The notes beneath the pieces are model-generated. The model was not told the origin of the DNA. It ran no database searches and saw nothing but the letters and a program-made list of their open reading frames with translations. 64,000 nucleotides of DNA, taken from positions 248,001 through 312,000 of the forward strand of contig OY776489.1 of the NCBI GenBank assembly GCA_963675655.1. The letters are read 5' to 3'. Both the position numbers and the translations under genes were made by a program. Below, piece by piece: positions 41,372-49,946 of this stretch (positions are counted from its first letter, which is position 1; each line of letters starts with the position of its first letter). This stretch comes from CAXXOK01 sp963675655 (GTDB lineage Bacteria > Bacillota > Clostridia > Christensenellales > Aristaeellaceae).

Positions 41372-41461
41372 GGCGGAGAAGGAGGGAGTTGAACCCTCGC
41401 GCCGGTTACCCAGCCTACTCCCTTAGCAGGGGAGCCCCTTCGGCCACTTGGGTACTTCTCC
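41371..41461 (-). tRNA. tRNA-Ser (anticodon GCT), 3' half restored by the prophage
   Basis: 91 bases with encoded CCA. Acceptor GGAGAAG/CTTCTCC is perfect; anticodon stem CTCCC/GGGAG with loop CTGCTAA; long variable arm; T arm GAGGG-TTCAACT-CCCTC. The 5' half is host DNA, the 3' half beyond the core comes from the phage. Reads AGC/AGU codons. Confidence 0.95.
41414..41432. other. attR core of the prophage
   Basis: CCTACTCCCTTAGCAGGGG, identical to attL at 5131-5149 and lying in the anticodon arm of tRNA-Ser(GCU). Confidence 0.9.
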
Positions 41462-41493
41462 ATGCGGCAGAATCTTTACTATGAAAGCTGTAT

Positions 41494-41582
41494 TGGCGGA
41501 GAGAGAGGGATTCGAACCCCCGGTGCCTTTCGGCATCACTGGTTTTCAAGACCAGCGCCATCAACCGCTCGGCCATCTCTCC
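41494..41582 (-). tRNA. tRNA-Ser (anticodon TGA)
   Basis: 89 bases with encoded CCA. Acceptor GGAGAGA/TCTCTCC; anticodon stem CTGGT/ACCAG with loop CTTGAAA; class II variable arm. First of the two serine tRNAs in the transcript. Confidence 0.95.
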
Positions 41583-41604
41583 ATCAAAAGAACCAGCGAA
41601 AAGG

Positions 41605-41633
41605 ATTATACCAGAGTTTCCGCACAAAGTCAA
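41605..41633 (-). promoter_or_regulatory. Promoter of the two tRNA-Ser genes
   Basis: Minus strand TTGACT (41633-41628), 17 bases, TATAAT (41610-41605), 22 bases before tRNA-Ser(TGA). No other promoter lies between the two tRNAs, so prophage insertion leaves their expression intact. Confidence 0.85.
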
Positions 41634-41706
41634 CGGAAAAATAACGGTATAGCGCCATTTTCACGCATGATTTTACAACTCTTCCGCTTAAAAAAGCAAT
41701 AAGAAA

Positions 41707-41742
41707 GCGGCAGGCAAATAGCGCTTTGTCTATGCCTGCCGC
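41707..41742 (-). terminator. Terminator of ftsH
   Basis: GCGGCAGGCA/TGCCTGCCGC, 10-bp stem, followed on the minus strand by TTTCTT. Lies 15 bases after the ftsH stop. Confidence 0.82.
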
Positions 41743-41756
41743 AAGCTATTGCATTG

Positions 41757-43595
41757 TCAAGCGCTCTTCTGGTCATGCTCACGCACAATGCGAATAAACT
41801 CTTCCCCCGTAATGGTTTCGCGTTCCAGCAGGTACCCTGCCAGCTGATCCATCAGGGCGCGGTTGTTTTGCAGTATCTCCTTAGCAGTTGCGTGCGCCTT
41901 GCGGATAATATCGCCCACCTCGGCATCAATACGCGCCGCGGTTTCCGAACTGCACACCGAGTTGGTTTCCATGCTCAGGTAGGGGTTAGCTACCTGCTCC
42001 AGTGCCACCATATCAAACTGCTCGCTCATGCCGAAGCGCGTTACCATCGCACGGGCAATAGACGTCGCTTTTTCGATGTCGTTACTCGCGCCGGAGGTGA
42101 TGGAATTAAACATCACTTCCTCGGCTGCACGGCCTCCTGTAAGCGTCGTCAGTTGGTTAATAGCGTCCTCTTTACTCATCAGCACGCGTTCCTCTTCCTC
42201 CACCTGCATGGTATAGCCCAGTGCGCCGGAAGTACGCGGAATAATGGTAATCTTGTGCACCGGCGCTGCATCCTTCAGCCGCGCAGCCACAAGCGCATGT
42301 CCGGTTTCGTGATATGCGATAATCTTTTTATCCTTTTCGCTGATAACCGCACCTTTGCGTTGATACCCAGCGATAACTACCTCGACGCTTTCCTCCAGGT
42401 CGATTTGCGTCACCTTTTCACGGCCGCAGCGCACCGCATGCAGCGCTGCCTCGTTGATAATATTGGCCAGCTCTGCGCCGCTTGCGCCGCTTGTGGCGTG
42501 CCCGATGGCGGTAAAATCGATATCCGGATCCATCTTCACATCCTTGGCATGCACACGCAAAATAGCAACTCGGCCCGCCAAGTCCGGCAGCTCCACCGGA
42601 ATCCGACGGTCAAAGCGCCCCGGGCGCAGCAATGCCTTATCCAGGCTGTCCGGCCGGTTAGTCGCCGCAAGAATCACAACGCCTTTCGTTGCGTCAAAGC
42701 CATCCATTTCCGTCAGCAGCTGGTTCAGTGTCTGCTCCCGCTCGTCATTCCCGCCAAAACCGCCTGCGCCGTCGCGCTTTTTACCGATGGTATCAATCTC
42801 GTCGATAAACACGATACAAGGCGCTTTCTCGGATGCTTGCTTGAACAGATCGCGTACTTTTGCCGCGCCCATACCAACGAACATCTCTACAAACTCACTG
42901 CCTGCGATGGAGAAAAACGGTACCTTTGCTTCGCCGGCTACTGCTTTTGCCAGCAGGGTTTTACCAGTACCCGGAGGGCCTACCAACAGTGCACCTTTGG
43001 GCAGTCTCGCTCCAATATCCTTATAGCGCTCCGGTCGATGCAGAAAATCGACAATTTCCCGCAGCGCATCCTTCGCTTCATCTTCCCCGGCCACATCCAC
43101 AAAGGTCTTACCGGTTTGGGACTCAATATAAATTTTCGCGTTGCTTTTCCCAAACGAAAGCGCGTTGCCGCCGCCCATCTTCTTTGTCATATAGCGCATC
43201 AGCAGCTGCCCTACGCCGATAAAGAACACCAACGGCAATACCCAGCTCATTAAAAATTCCATCACAGGGGATGCTTGCGTGGGTATTTTCGCTGAGAATG
43301 TTGCACCGCTTTTATACAAACGGTCCACCAAATTTTCATCCGGCCATAAGCCTGTTTTATAATACGTTACGGTTCCGCTTGCATCTTTTGTCGTAAAAAC
43401 AATTTCCGTATCATCCATTGAAACTTGATCAATCTGTTTATTATCGATCATCCGCAGAAACTCGTCGTACCCTACCTCATTCACCTGTACACTGTACAGA
43501 GACGGAAATACCAGGGCGTTGAGGAGCATCAGCACCACCATGGCGATCAGGTAGTAGAATATCAGGGGTTTGTGGGGAGTTTTTGATACCTTCAT
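41757..43595 (-). CDS. ftsH: ATP-dependent zinc metalloprotease FtsH
   Basis: 612 residues from the ATG at 43595 (GAAGGG upstream); a longer frame to 43715 lacks a ribosome site. Membrane helices at about 11-30 and 111-134, AAA+ domain with Walker A GPPGTGKT (206-213) and Walker B IVFIDEID (about 261), peptidase motif HETGH (429-433). Degrades misfolded membrane and regulatory proteins. Single-gene unit with its own terminator; a possible -10 TATAAT lies at 43756-43751. Confidence 0.96.
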   Translation of the reverse strand: MKVSKTPHKPLIFYYLIAMVVLMLLNALVFPSLYSVQVNEVGYDEFLRMIDNKQIDQVSMDDTEIVFTTKDASGTVTYYKTGLWPDENLVDRLYKSGATFSAKIPTQASPVMEFLMSWVLPLVFFIGVGQLLMRYMTKKMGGGNALSFGKSNAKIYIESQTGKTFVDVAGEDEAKDALREIVDFLHRPERYKDIGARLPKGALLVGPPGTGKTLLAKAVAGEAKVPFFSIAGSEFVEMFVGMGAAKVRDLFKQASEKAPCIVFIDEIDTIGKKRDGAGGFGGNDEREQTLNQLLTEMDGFDATKGVVILAATNRPDSLDKALLRPGRFDRRIPVELPDLAGRVAILRVHAKDVKMDPDIDFTAIGHATSGASGAELANIINEAALHAVRCGREKVTQIDLEESVEVVIAGYQRKGAVISEKDKKIIAYHETGHALVAARLKDAAPVHKITIIPRTSGALGYTMQVEEEERVLMSKEDAINQLTTLTGGRAAEEVMFNSITSGASNDIEKATSIARAMVTRFGMSEQFDMVALEQVANPYLSMETNSVCSSETAARIDAEVGDIIRKAHATAKEILQNNRALMDQLAGYLLERETITGEEFIRIVREHDQKSA

Positions 43596-43838
43596 CCGAA
43601 CCCTTCTTTCGCGTTTAGGCTGCAAACAGCATCGTCTTTGCCAGCAGGTGGTATCGACTTGCGTATATGCAACCGCAGCCGGAAACGCCGCATTGCGGCA
43701 AATTCCAAACTTCATAGTTAATTCGCGTCTAAAATGCCGTTTCCCTGCGCATTATACCGCATTAACTATATACAAATTACTATATACCCATGAAAAGGGA
43801 AGATGAAACCATTGGTATATATAAGCCAAAAAAGGTGC

Positions 43839-43870
43839 AAAACAGGCTCCCTTTTTCAGGAGCCTGTTTT
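43839..43870. terminator. Terminator of the second sugar ABC operon
   Basis: AAAACAGGCTCC/GGAGCCTGTTTT, 12-bp stem with an 8-base loop and T runs both ways. Lies 18 bases after the last permease. Confidence 0.88.
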
Positions 43871-43887
43871 ATGAATGTAATTCTCCG

Positions 43888-44763
43888 TTACCCTTTCACC
43901 GCGCCTGCCATAACACCGCTTACAATGTACTTCTGGCTGAACAGATAGAAAAGAATAATGGGGATGATCGCCAATACCAGTGTCGCCATCATCGCGCCCA
44001 TATCTACCGAACCATATCCGCCCTTCAAGTACTGCACAGCAATGGGGATGGTTTTATAGCGCTTTAAATCCAGCACCAGATACGGCAGCAGATAATCGTT
44101 CCAAATCCACATAGTTTCCAGTATCCCTGTGGAAATGTAGGTAGGCCGCAAAATGGGCAGTACGATGCTAAAGAACGTACGCACCGGTTCACAGCCGTCA
44201 ATCATCGCGCTTTCCTCAATGGAGATGGGACTGGATCGCATAAATCCGCTGAACATAAACACCGCAAGCCCCGCGCCAAAACCCAGATAAATAACAACAA
44301 TTCCGATCGGAGTATTCAGCCGCAGCACGTTCGCCGTTTTGGACAGCGTGAACATAACCATCTGAAAAGGAACCACCATGGAGAAAATGCACAGGAAGTA
44401 AATCAACTTGGTCCATTTGCTGTGTACCCGGCTGATGAACCATGCACACATGGACGTGCATAGCAATATCACCAACACGGATAGCACCGTAATCACCAAA
44501 CTCCATTTAAATGCGCTGAAGAAATTGGTTTTTGCAATGCCGTTGATGTAGTTCACATTTCCAGCAAACATTTTTTCCAGCGGCAGGGCAAACGGCACAC
44601 GGCTGATGTATGCCTTCACCTTAAAACTGTTCATTAGAATGACGAAGAGTGGATAAATGTAAAACAGCGAAACACAGGAGAAAAAGACCGTTAAAATCGT
44701 GCTGATCATCTGATGCCGCTGGGTTCGTCCGTGCGTTACGGATTTATGCGCGATGGTCGTCAT
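43888..44763 (-). CDS. Carbohydrate ABC transporter permease (MalG type)
   Basis: 291 residues; about six membrane segments; EAA loop EESAMIDGC near residue 182; C-terminus SGVMAGAVKG. Last gene of the second sugar importer; overlaps the MalF-type partner by four bases (ATGA). Not closely similar to the first transporter at 322-1170. Confidence 0.92.
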   Translation of the reverse strand: MTTIAHKSVTHGRTQRHQMISTILTVFFSCVSLFYIYPLFVILMNSFKVKAYISRVPFALPLEKMFAGNVNYINGIAKTNFFSAFKWSLVITVLSVLVILLCTSMCAWFISRVHSKWTKLIYFLCIFSMVVPFQMVMFTLSKTANVLRLNTPIGIVVIYLGFGAGLAVFMFSGFMRSSPISIEESAMIDGCEPVRTFFSIVLPILRPTYISTGILETMWIWNDYLLPYLVLDLKRYKTIPIAVQYLKGGYGSVDMGAMMATLVLAIIPIILFYLFSQKYIVSGVMAGAVKG

Positions 44764-45608
44764 TGCTGCACCTCCCTGCTATGCGTAAGTTTTATCTGTA
44801 GTATGGCAATCGCCACAACCAGCAGGCAAAACACAACCGCTTTGGCTTGTCCGGCTCCGGCCCACCCGGTACGGCCATAGAACGTATCATAAATATTTAA
44901 AGCCAGCATCTGCGACCGGTTGGACGGCATGCCGTTAGTCAGCGCCAGATTCTGGTCGAAAAGCTTAAAGCCGTTAGTCAGCGTTAGAAAGGTGCAAATG
45001 GTGACCGATGGCATCAGCATCGGCAGTTTGACGCGCGTCAGCGTTTGCCACGCGCTAGCCCCGTCAATCGAGGCTGCCTCCGTCAGTTCGCCCGGAATCG
45101 CCTGCAAGCCGGAAATATAGATGATCATCATATATCCTGCCTGCTGCCAGCACATAATAATCATCAATCCCCAGAAACCGTACCACTCGCTGGTTACCAA
45201 TGTTACTCCATAATTTGCCAGCACGCCGTTTAAAATAACCTGCCACAACCAGCCCAGCACAATACCGCCGATCAGGTTGGGCATAAAAAACACAGTACGG
45301 AAGAGGTTGGTGCCTTTAAAGCCGCGTACCAGCAACAGCGCCACCAAAAGCCCAAAGAAATTGATGAGAATAGTCGAAATACCGGCAAACAATGCCGTAA
45401 ACCACAGTGCATGCACAAAATTGCTGGATGTATCCGTAAAAGCCTTTACGTAATTCGTTAGCCCTGTAAATGTCGCATTGGATACCGTGGTAAAATCACA
45501 AAACGACAAATACAATCCCGTTACAAACGGAATCAGAAACCCGATGGTAAATGCGATCATCGTCGGAAGTACAAAGATCGGCCAGTATTTCCGAATGGCT
45601 TTTTCCAT
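44760..45608 (-). CDS. Carbohydrate ABC transporter permease (MalF type)
   Basis: 282 residues, six membrane segments, EAA loop EAASIDGA near residue 178. Follows the binding protein gene after a 252-base gap that holds a hairpin. No ATPase gene nearby. Substrate unknown; the LacI-type operators at the promoter suggest a plant- or host-derived sugar. Confidence 0.92.
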   Translation of the reverse strand: MEKAIRKYWPIFVLPTMIAFTIGFLIPFVTGLYLSFCDFTTVSNATFTGLTNYVKAFTDTSSNFVHALWFTALFAGISTILINFFGLLVALLLVRGFKGTNLFRTVFFMPNLIGGIVLGWLWQVILNGVLANYGVTLVTSEWYGFWGLMIIMCWQQAGYMMIIYISGLQAIPGELTEAASIDGASAWQTLTRVKLPMLMPSVTICTFLTLTNGFKLFDQNLALTNGMPSNRSQMLALNIYDTFYGRTGWAGAGQAKAVVFCLLVVAIAILQIKLTHSREVQQ

Positions 45609-45860
45609 CCGCTCATCCCCTTTGCGATGATATTGTCCTGAAAGAAACGCTCATAAGCCCGCGAGATATGTGATATAGTAACCTTCTTGCTCTACCCGTC
45701 CGCTTCCTGCCTGCGGTAAGATGCACACGGAAAGCTTCACGCGGTCTTATCAGTGTCTCCTTCACTTGACGGATAAACACAACTGCGGCGAGGCAGGGTA
45801 AGCCCCTGCCTCGCTTGATTGCTATCACATTGCGTGCCGTTGTTGCGGCAGCGTGATTTT
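45609..45860 (-). terminator. Spacer with attenuating hairpin (45788-45814)
   Basis: GCGAGGCAGGG/CCCTGCCTCGC, an 11-bp stem with a 5-base loop, 47 bases after the binding-protein stop. No T tract, so partial termination or mRNA protection is more likely than full stop. The other 200 bases hold no gene. Confidence 0.65.
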
Positions 45861-47168
45861 TTATTGTGCGTTGGCGGCTGCGTATTCGGTAGCCCAGCCA
45901 TCCACGAAAGCGGTCACAACGCCGTCCCAGTCAGCCGTTCCCTGCGCGTACTCAAGCAGCGCGCTGCCCACGCCGTTCTTCCATGTTTCGGAAGGCATGG
46001 TGGTAAAGGTCCACGCAACGGCGGTCTTGCCGGCGGCAATATACTCGTTGGCAGCACGGATCAGCGCGTTGTCGGCGGTATAGCCATCGTCAAACGTCGT
46101 GAACGGGGTTACAAAGCCCATCTGGTTCGCCAGCGCATCGCGGCCTTCATCGCTGGTGATGACCCAAGCCAGGAAGTCCTCGGTCGCTTGCACGTTTTCA
46201 GCGGAAGCGTTCTTGTTGATGCACCAGTAGTTCTCCGAACCGGTGCACAGGCCCTGATTCTCTTCGCCTTCCACACCAATGTAGATGGGCAGCATGCCCA
46301 AATCATCATCGGTCATGCCAGCGTTGATGCAATCGCCGTACGCCCATGTGCCATTCTGGTAGAACACCGCATCGCCCAGCGTGAAGTCCGCCAGTGCGTC
46401 TTCACCGGTCTTGGCGCCGATCATAGCGGGTTCACAGGTCGCATCGGTGATGTACAGATCCCAGATCTTCTTATAGTTGTCCAAGTAGGTGCCCTTGATG
46501 GCCGTAGTCTCGGTAATGCCGTCCGCTTTGTATTCGTAGTAGATCGGCAGGTTGGCCAAGTGGGTCTTGAAGCGCCAGTCGGAGCTGCTGTCCATACCGG
46601 CGGAAGTGAAGGCGCCCATTACGCCCAGCTCGTCTTTGCGAGCCTGAATGTCATCCGCAACTGCTTTGAGCGTGTCGAAGTTGACGATTTCGGAAGCATC
46701 GCTGATCACAGCGTTGTCCAAAGCGCAATACTTCGCAAGCAGCGTTTTGTTGTAGATGATGCCATAGGTTTCGATAACATAAGCAACACCCAGTACCTGA
46801 TCGTCCTGCATCAGGGCGAAATCATCGCTCTTGAGGTTGGAGTACAAGGCGGTGTCTTTCAGATCCGCGCAGTAGTCTTTCCAAGTTTTCAGGCCAACGG
46901 GGCCATTCACCTGAAACAGAGTGGGCGCATCCGCTTTTTCAATTTCAGAACGGAGCGTATCCTCATAGGTGCCGGAAGCTGCGGTAACGACCGTTACCGG
47001 CACGCCGGTCTGCTCGGTGTATACCTTCGCCAGATCCTGCCATTGCTGATCCTGCTCAGGTTTGAAATTCAAGTAGTACACAGAGCCGGTAGCCTCGGCA
47101 CCCGCCGAAACGGTTACCAGCGTTAACATGAGCGCCAATGCCATAGCCAGAGCCAAGATTTTTTTCAT
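45861..47168 (-). CDS. Extracellular sugar-binding protein of ABC transporter
   Basis: 435 residues from the ATG at 47168; an open frame to 47402 covers the promoter and is not coding. Signal peptide 1-24 (ALAMALALMLTLVTVSAGA), no lipobox cysteine. Mature part starts VYYLNFKPEQDQQW, family 1 binding protein. Heads the operon. Confidence 0.92.
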   Translation of the reverse strand: MKKILALAMALALMLTLVTVSAGAEATGSVYYLNFKPEQDQQWQDLAKVYTEQTGVPVTVVTAASGTYEDTLRSEIEKADAPTLFQVNGPVGLKTWKDYCADLKDTALYSNLKSDDFALMQDDQVLGVAYVIETYGIIYNKTLLAKYCALDNAVISDASEIVNFDTLKAVADDIQARKDELGVMGAFTSAGMDSSSDWRFKTHLANLPIYYEYKADGITETTAIKGTYLDNYKKIWDLYITDATCEPAMIGAKTGEDALADFTLGDAVFYQNGTWAYGDCINAGMTDDDLGMLPIYIGVEGEENQGLCTGSENYWCINKNASAENVQATEDFLAWVITSDEGRDALANQMGFVTPFTTFDDGYTADNALIRAANEYIAAGKTAVAWTFTTMPSETWKNGVGSALLEYAQGTADWDGVVTAFVDGWATEYAAANAQ

Positions 47169-47263
47169 GGTATAACTCTCCTTTTTATTCGTTGATCTAT
47201 GTAAAGCGGTTCTCCGCTTCGCACCGTTTGCAAAACCGACAGCCATGAAAAAGAGCTTCCTTC

Positions 47264-47362
47264 TTGAAAACGTTTGCACAGACAACCAAAAAGTAACCTC
47301 TTTCTTCATTATCCTCTCGCTTTGTGTATTGCCATCATAGCACGCTGTGCAAACGTTGTCAA
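47264..47362 (-). promoter_or_regulatory. Promoter with two LacI/CcpA-type operators
   Basis: Minus strand TTGACA (47362-47357), 17 bases, TATGAT (47339-47334). An operator (TGTGCAAACGTTGTCA, 47346-47361) covers the spacer and -35. A second, TTGAAAACGTTTGCACA (47264-47280), lies about 80 bases downstream, about eight helical turns, allowing a repression loop. Both have the central AACGTT of LacI-family sites and the downstream one is close to a cre. No LacI gene is in the window. Confidence 0.75.
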
Positions 47363-47516
47363 TACATAACGCATGAAAAATTGCTCCATAAATAGTGAAC
47401 ATTCCATAAGATAATTTGTATTTTATAGGGGAACAGCCCCATACGTTATGTAAAACCAGCGCGAAAACCTCCCCCCTTTTTACTGAGAATTAACAATAGC
47501 CAAACCAGAATAAACA

Positions 47517-47525
47517 TGCTATGAT
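47517..47525 (+). promoter_or_regulatory. Possible extended -10 promoter of the MATE gene
   Basis: TGCTATGAT, 28 bases before the chosen start codon; no clear -35. It overlaps an upstream ATG frame, which argues against that earlier start. Confidence 0.45.
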
Positions 47526-47553
47526 GGCTTGTCGGGCAAGGGGGTTACACAAA

Positions 47554-48972
47554 ATGCGGATCAAGCGCGCCCTGCACAAGGGCAAACCCGAACTGAATAT
47601 GGTACAGGGCCCCATTGTTACAAAAATTATTCTGTTTTCACTGCCGTTGATGCTCACGGGTATTTTGCAGCTGCTTTACAATGCGGCGGATATCATCGTC
47701 GTCGGCCAGTATTCCGGCAAAGAGGCGCTGGCAGCCGTAGGTTCCACCGGCGCGCTTATCAATTTGATCGTCAACATGTTTTTAGGCTTGTCTGTCGGTA
47801 CTAGCGTCGCCATTGCGCGGCAATACGGGGCGGGCGACCACGCAGCTGTGCAGGATACAGTGCACACCTCCATGGCGCTGGCGCTGCTGGGTGGACTTAC
47901 CACCGGATTATTTGGCTTGCTGGCTGCCAGGACTTTACTGATATGGATGGGCTCACCGGAAGATGTGCTTGACGCAGCCTCCCTTTACATGCGAATTTAC
48001 TTTGCAGGGATGCCCGCCAATATGGTGTATACTTTCGGCAGCGCCATTTTACGCGCCGTGGGCGATACGAAGCGCCCGCTGTACTTTTTAACCCTTTCTG
48101 GGCTTCTCAATGTACTGCTCAATCTACTGTTTGTGATCCGGTTTCGCATGGGCGTCGCAGGGGTTGCGCTGGCAACGGTTCTATCGCAGGCGCTTTCGGC
48201 TGTACTGGTTGTGCGGTATTTAATGCAGTACGACAGCGCTATACGCTATATTCCGCGCCGTACGCGTCTGCACCGCGCATCGCTTTCCCCGATCTTTCGC
48301 ATTGGTCTGCCTGCCGGGTTGCAGGGCTCGCTGTTTTCCATCAGCAATGTCATTATCCAGTCGTCCATCAACTCCTTCGGGTCGATCATCATGGCCGGCA
48401 ACGCTGCCTCCGCCAATCTGGAGGGGTTCATCTACATGGCGATGAACAGCATCTATCAGGCTTGCCTTACCTTTACCAGCCAAAACGTCGGTGCAAAGCA
48501 GCACAGGCGCGTGCGGCGCATCCTGTGGATCTGTCTTGGCGCCGTCGGGGTGATTGGTGTATCTCTGGATGGTTTGTTTTCGCTGTTGGCTCCTCAGCTG
48601 ATCAGCATTTATAACACCGACCCTGCCGTCATCGAAATGGGCGTCATTCGCCTGCGCATCATCTGCACATCGTACTTCTTCTGCGGTATGATGGAGGTCG
48701 CGGCCGGGCAATTGCGCGGGCTGGGATACAGCATTTTGCCGATGATTACCACACTGGCCGGGGTATGCGGCTTGCGCATCGTGTGGGTGTACACCGTATT
48801 TGCGCACAGTCATACGCTGCAAACGCTGGTGTGGAGTTATCCACTTTCCTGGGCGCTGGCTATGACCATCCATTTGATCAGCTACGGCTTTATCCAAAGA
48901 AAATTCCCAAGAGACAATGAGCCTCTTGGGAATCGCATATTCGGTTCTTCCGGCAATTACTCCAGCGTATAA
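47554..48972 (+). CDS. MATE-family multidrug efflux protein
   Basis: 472 residues, ATG at 47554 with AAGGGGG upstream. Twelve membrane segments; family phrases PLMLTGILQLLYNAADIIVVG at the start of each half and GLPAGLQGSLFSISNV in the second. Exports cationic drugs or metabolites using a Na+ or H+ gradient. Its last 70 bases contain the terminator of the convergent aro operon and overlap the phosphatase gene by 16 bases. Confidence 0.93.
   Translation: MRIKRALHKGKPELNMVQGPIVTKIILFSLPLMLTGILQLLYNAADIIVVGQYSGKEALAAVGSTGALINLIVNMFLGLSVGTSVAIARQYGAGDHAAVQDTVHTSMALALLGGLTTGLFGLLAARTLLIWMGSPEDVLDAASLYMRIYFAGMPANMVYTFGSAILRAVGDTKRPLYFLTLSGLLNVLLNLLFVIRFRMGVAGVALATVLSQALSAVLVVRYLMQYDSAIRYIPRRTRLHRASLSPIFRIGLPAGLQGSLFSISNVIIQSSINSFGSIIMAGNAASANLEGFIYMAMNSIYQACLTFTSQNVGAKQHRRVRRILWICLGAVGVIGVSLDGLFSLLAPQLISIYNTDPAVIEMGVIRLRIICTSYFFCGMMEVAAGQLRGLGYSILPMITTLAGVCGLRIVWVYTVFAHSHTLQTLVWSYPLSWALAMTIHLISYGFIQRKFPRDNEPLGNRIFGSSGNYSSV
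48904..48932 (-). terminator. Terminator of the aro operon
   Basis: TTCCCAAGAG/CTCTTGGGAA, 10-bp stem, followed on the minus strand by TTTTCTTT. It lies inside the 3' end of the MATE gene, 25 bases after the phosphatase stop. Confidence 0.8.
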
Positions 48973-49496
48973 CGGATCAACTGCGTGTTTTCCATTTGCC
49001 ACTGGTAGAGCGAAGTGTTGTCTATATCCTCAAAATAAGTATTCAGCGCGCGGCACGTTCCGCCGTGGCTGACCAGCAGCACCGTTTGCAAATCGGTGCG
49101 CTTTTTTAATTCTTCCAATAGACCATATACGCGGTAAGCTACCTGCATCATACTTTCTCCGCCGGGATAGCGGATGGCGAAATTCTGCTTGGCATACTGA
49201 AAACCTGGTTGAAAAGCGTTCTGCCCTTCGTAAATACCGTAGTTCTGTTCAATCAGGCGTTCATCGGTTTCGATGGGCGCTTGCACCCATTTATTTGCAT
49301 ATTGCGCCGTTTGCTGCGCACGCAGCAGCGGAGAGACAAGGATTAAATCAATCGACGGTTCTTCTACCTTCAGCTTCTCTCCCAAACGCTTTGCTTGCGC
49401 AACACCCCGCTCGCCCAGCGGCAGGTCCGTATGGCCGCAAATGCGGTCAATCGCATTCCATTCAGTCTGTCCGTGTCTTGTTACCAATAGCCGCAT
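48957..49496 (-). CDS. Histidine phosphatase (phosphoglycerate mutase-like)
   Basis: 179 residues. Catalytic RHG at 7-9 (VTRHGQTEWN), the second conserved RAQQTA (about 58) and the late VSHGG (about 143). Small-molecule phosphatase of the GpmB/CobC type; substrate not readable. Last gene of the aro operon, 3 bases after aroQ, so it may serve aromatic metabolism, but this is inference. Confidence 0.88.
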   Translation of the reverse strand: MRLLVTRHGQTEWNAIDRICGHTDLPLGERGVAQAKRLGEKLKVEEPSIDLILVSPLLRAQQTAQYANKWVQAPIETDERLIEQNYGIYEGQNAFQPGFQYAKQNFAIRYPGGESMMQVAYRVYGLLEELKKRTDLQTVLLVSHGGTCRALNTYFEDIDNTSLYQWQMENTQLIRYTLE

Positions 49497-49499
49497 TCC

Positions 49500-49946
49500 T
49501 TACGCATCTCCCTGTATTTGTAACGCCTTGAGGAATAATATAGCCTCCTCGTAGCCCCGGAACCCATGCCCGATGAACGATTTACAACACGCCATACCGG
49601 CATAGCTGATCTGCCGGAAGGCTTCGCGCGCGCTCACATCACTAATGTGCACCTCCACCGCGGGAAGTGCTACCGCCTTGAGCGCGTCCAGTATCGCCAC
49701 GCTGGTGTGCGTATAGGCGGCAGGGTTGATGACAATCCCGTCCGCTTTTTGATATGCGCTTTGGATAATATCCACCAATTCCCCTTCATGGTTGCTTTGG
49801 AAGCATTCCACGTCGATTCCTTCCCGTTTGCATACCTCGTGGATATACTTTAGCAGCTGTTCATAGGTCTGTGCGCCGTAAATGGACTTTTCCCGAATCC
49901 CCAGCATGTTGATATTCGGTCCATTAATGACGAAGAGCTTCATCAT
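49500..49946 (-). CDS. aroQ: 3-dehydroquinate dehydratase, type II
   Basis: 148 residues, ATG at 49946 with GGGGGGAT upstream. Type II dehydroquinase: FVINGPNINMLG at the start, catalytic Tyr in SIYG, INPAAYTHTS and EVHISD with the active-site His. Converts 3-dehydroquinate to 3-dehydroshikimate. Overlaps the aroE-aroK gene by 23 bases. Confidence 0.94.
   Translation of the reverse strand: MMKLFVINGPNINMLGIREKSIYGAQTYEQLLKYIHEVCKREGIDVECFQSNHEGELVDIIQSAYQKADGIVINPAAYTHTSVAILDALKAVALPAVEVHISDVSAREAFRQISYAGMACCKSFIGHGFRGYEEAILFLKALQIQGDA

Larger units (their letters stand above)
5131..41432. mobile_element. Complete temperate siphovirus prophage, 36.3 kb, in tRNA-Ser(GCU)
   Basis: Bounded by a 19-bp exact direct repeat that is the anticodon arm of tRNA-Ser(GCU). 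It contains an integrase beside attL, a divergent CI/Cro switch, replication genes, a full HK97-type head module with P27-type small terminase, long non-contractile tail genes, a lysis cassette and right-end cargo. Every structural module expected for a functional siphovirus is present and I saw no broken essential frame. Core-to-core distance is 36,283 bases. Confidence 0.95.

Noticed and set aside
41754..43253. 499-codon plus-strand frame
   Set aside because: Complete antisense shadow of ftsH.
45819..47126. 435-codon plus-strand frame
   Set aside because: Antisense shadow of the sugar-binding protein.
47169..47402. N-terminal extension of the sugar-binding protein
   Set aside because: It would run through the promoter and operators; the signal peptide starts at 47168 with a good ribosome site.
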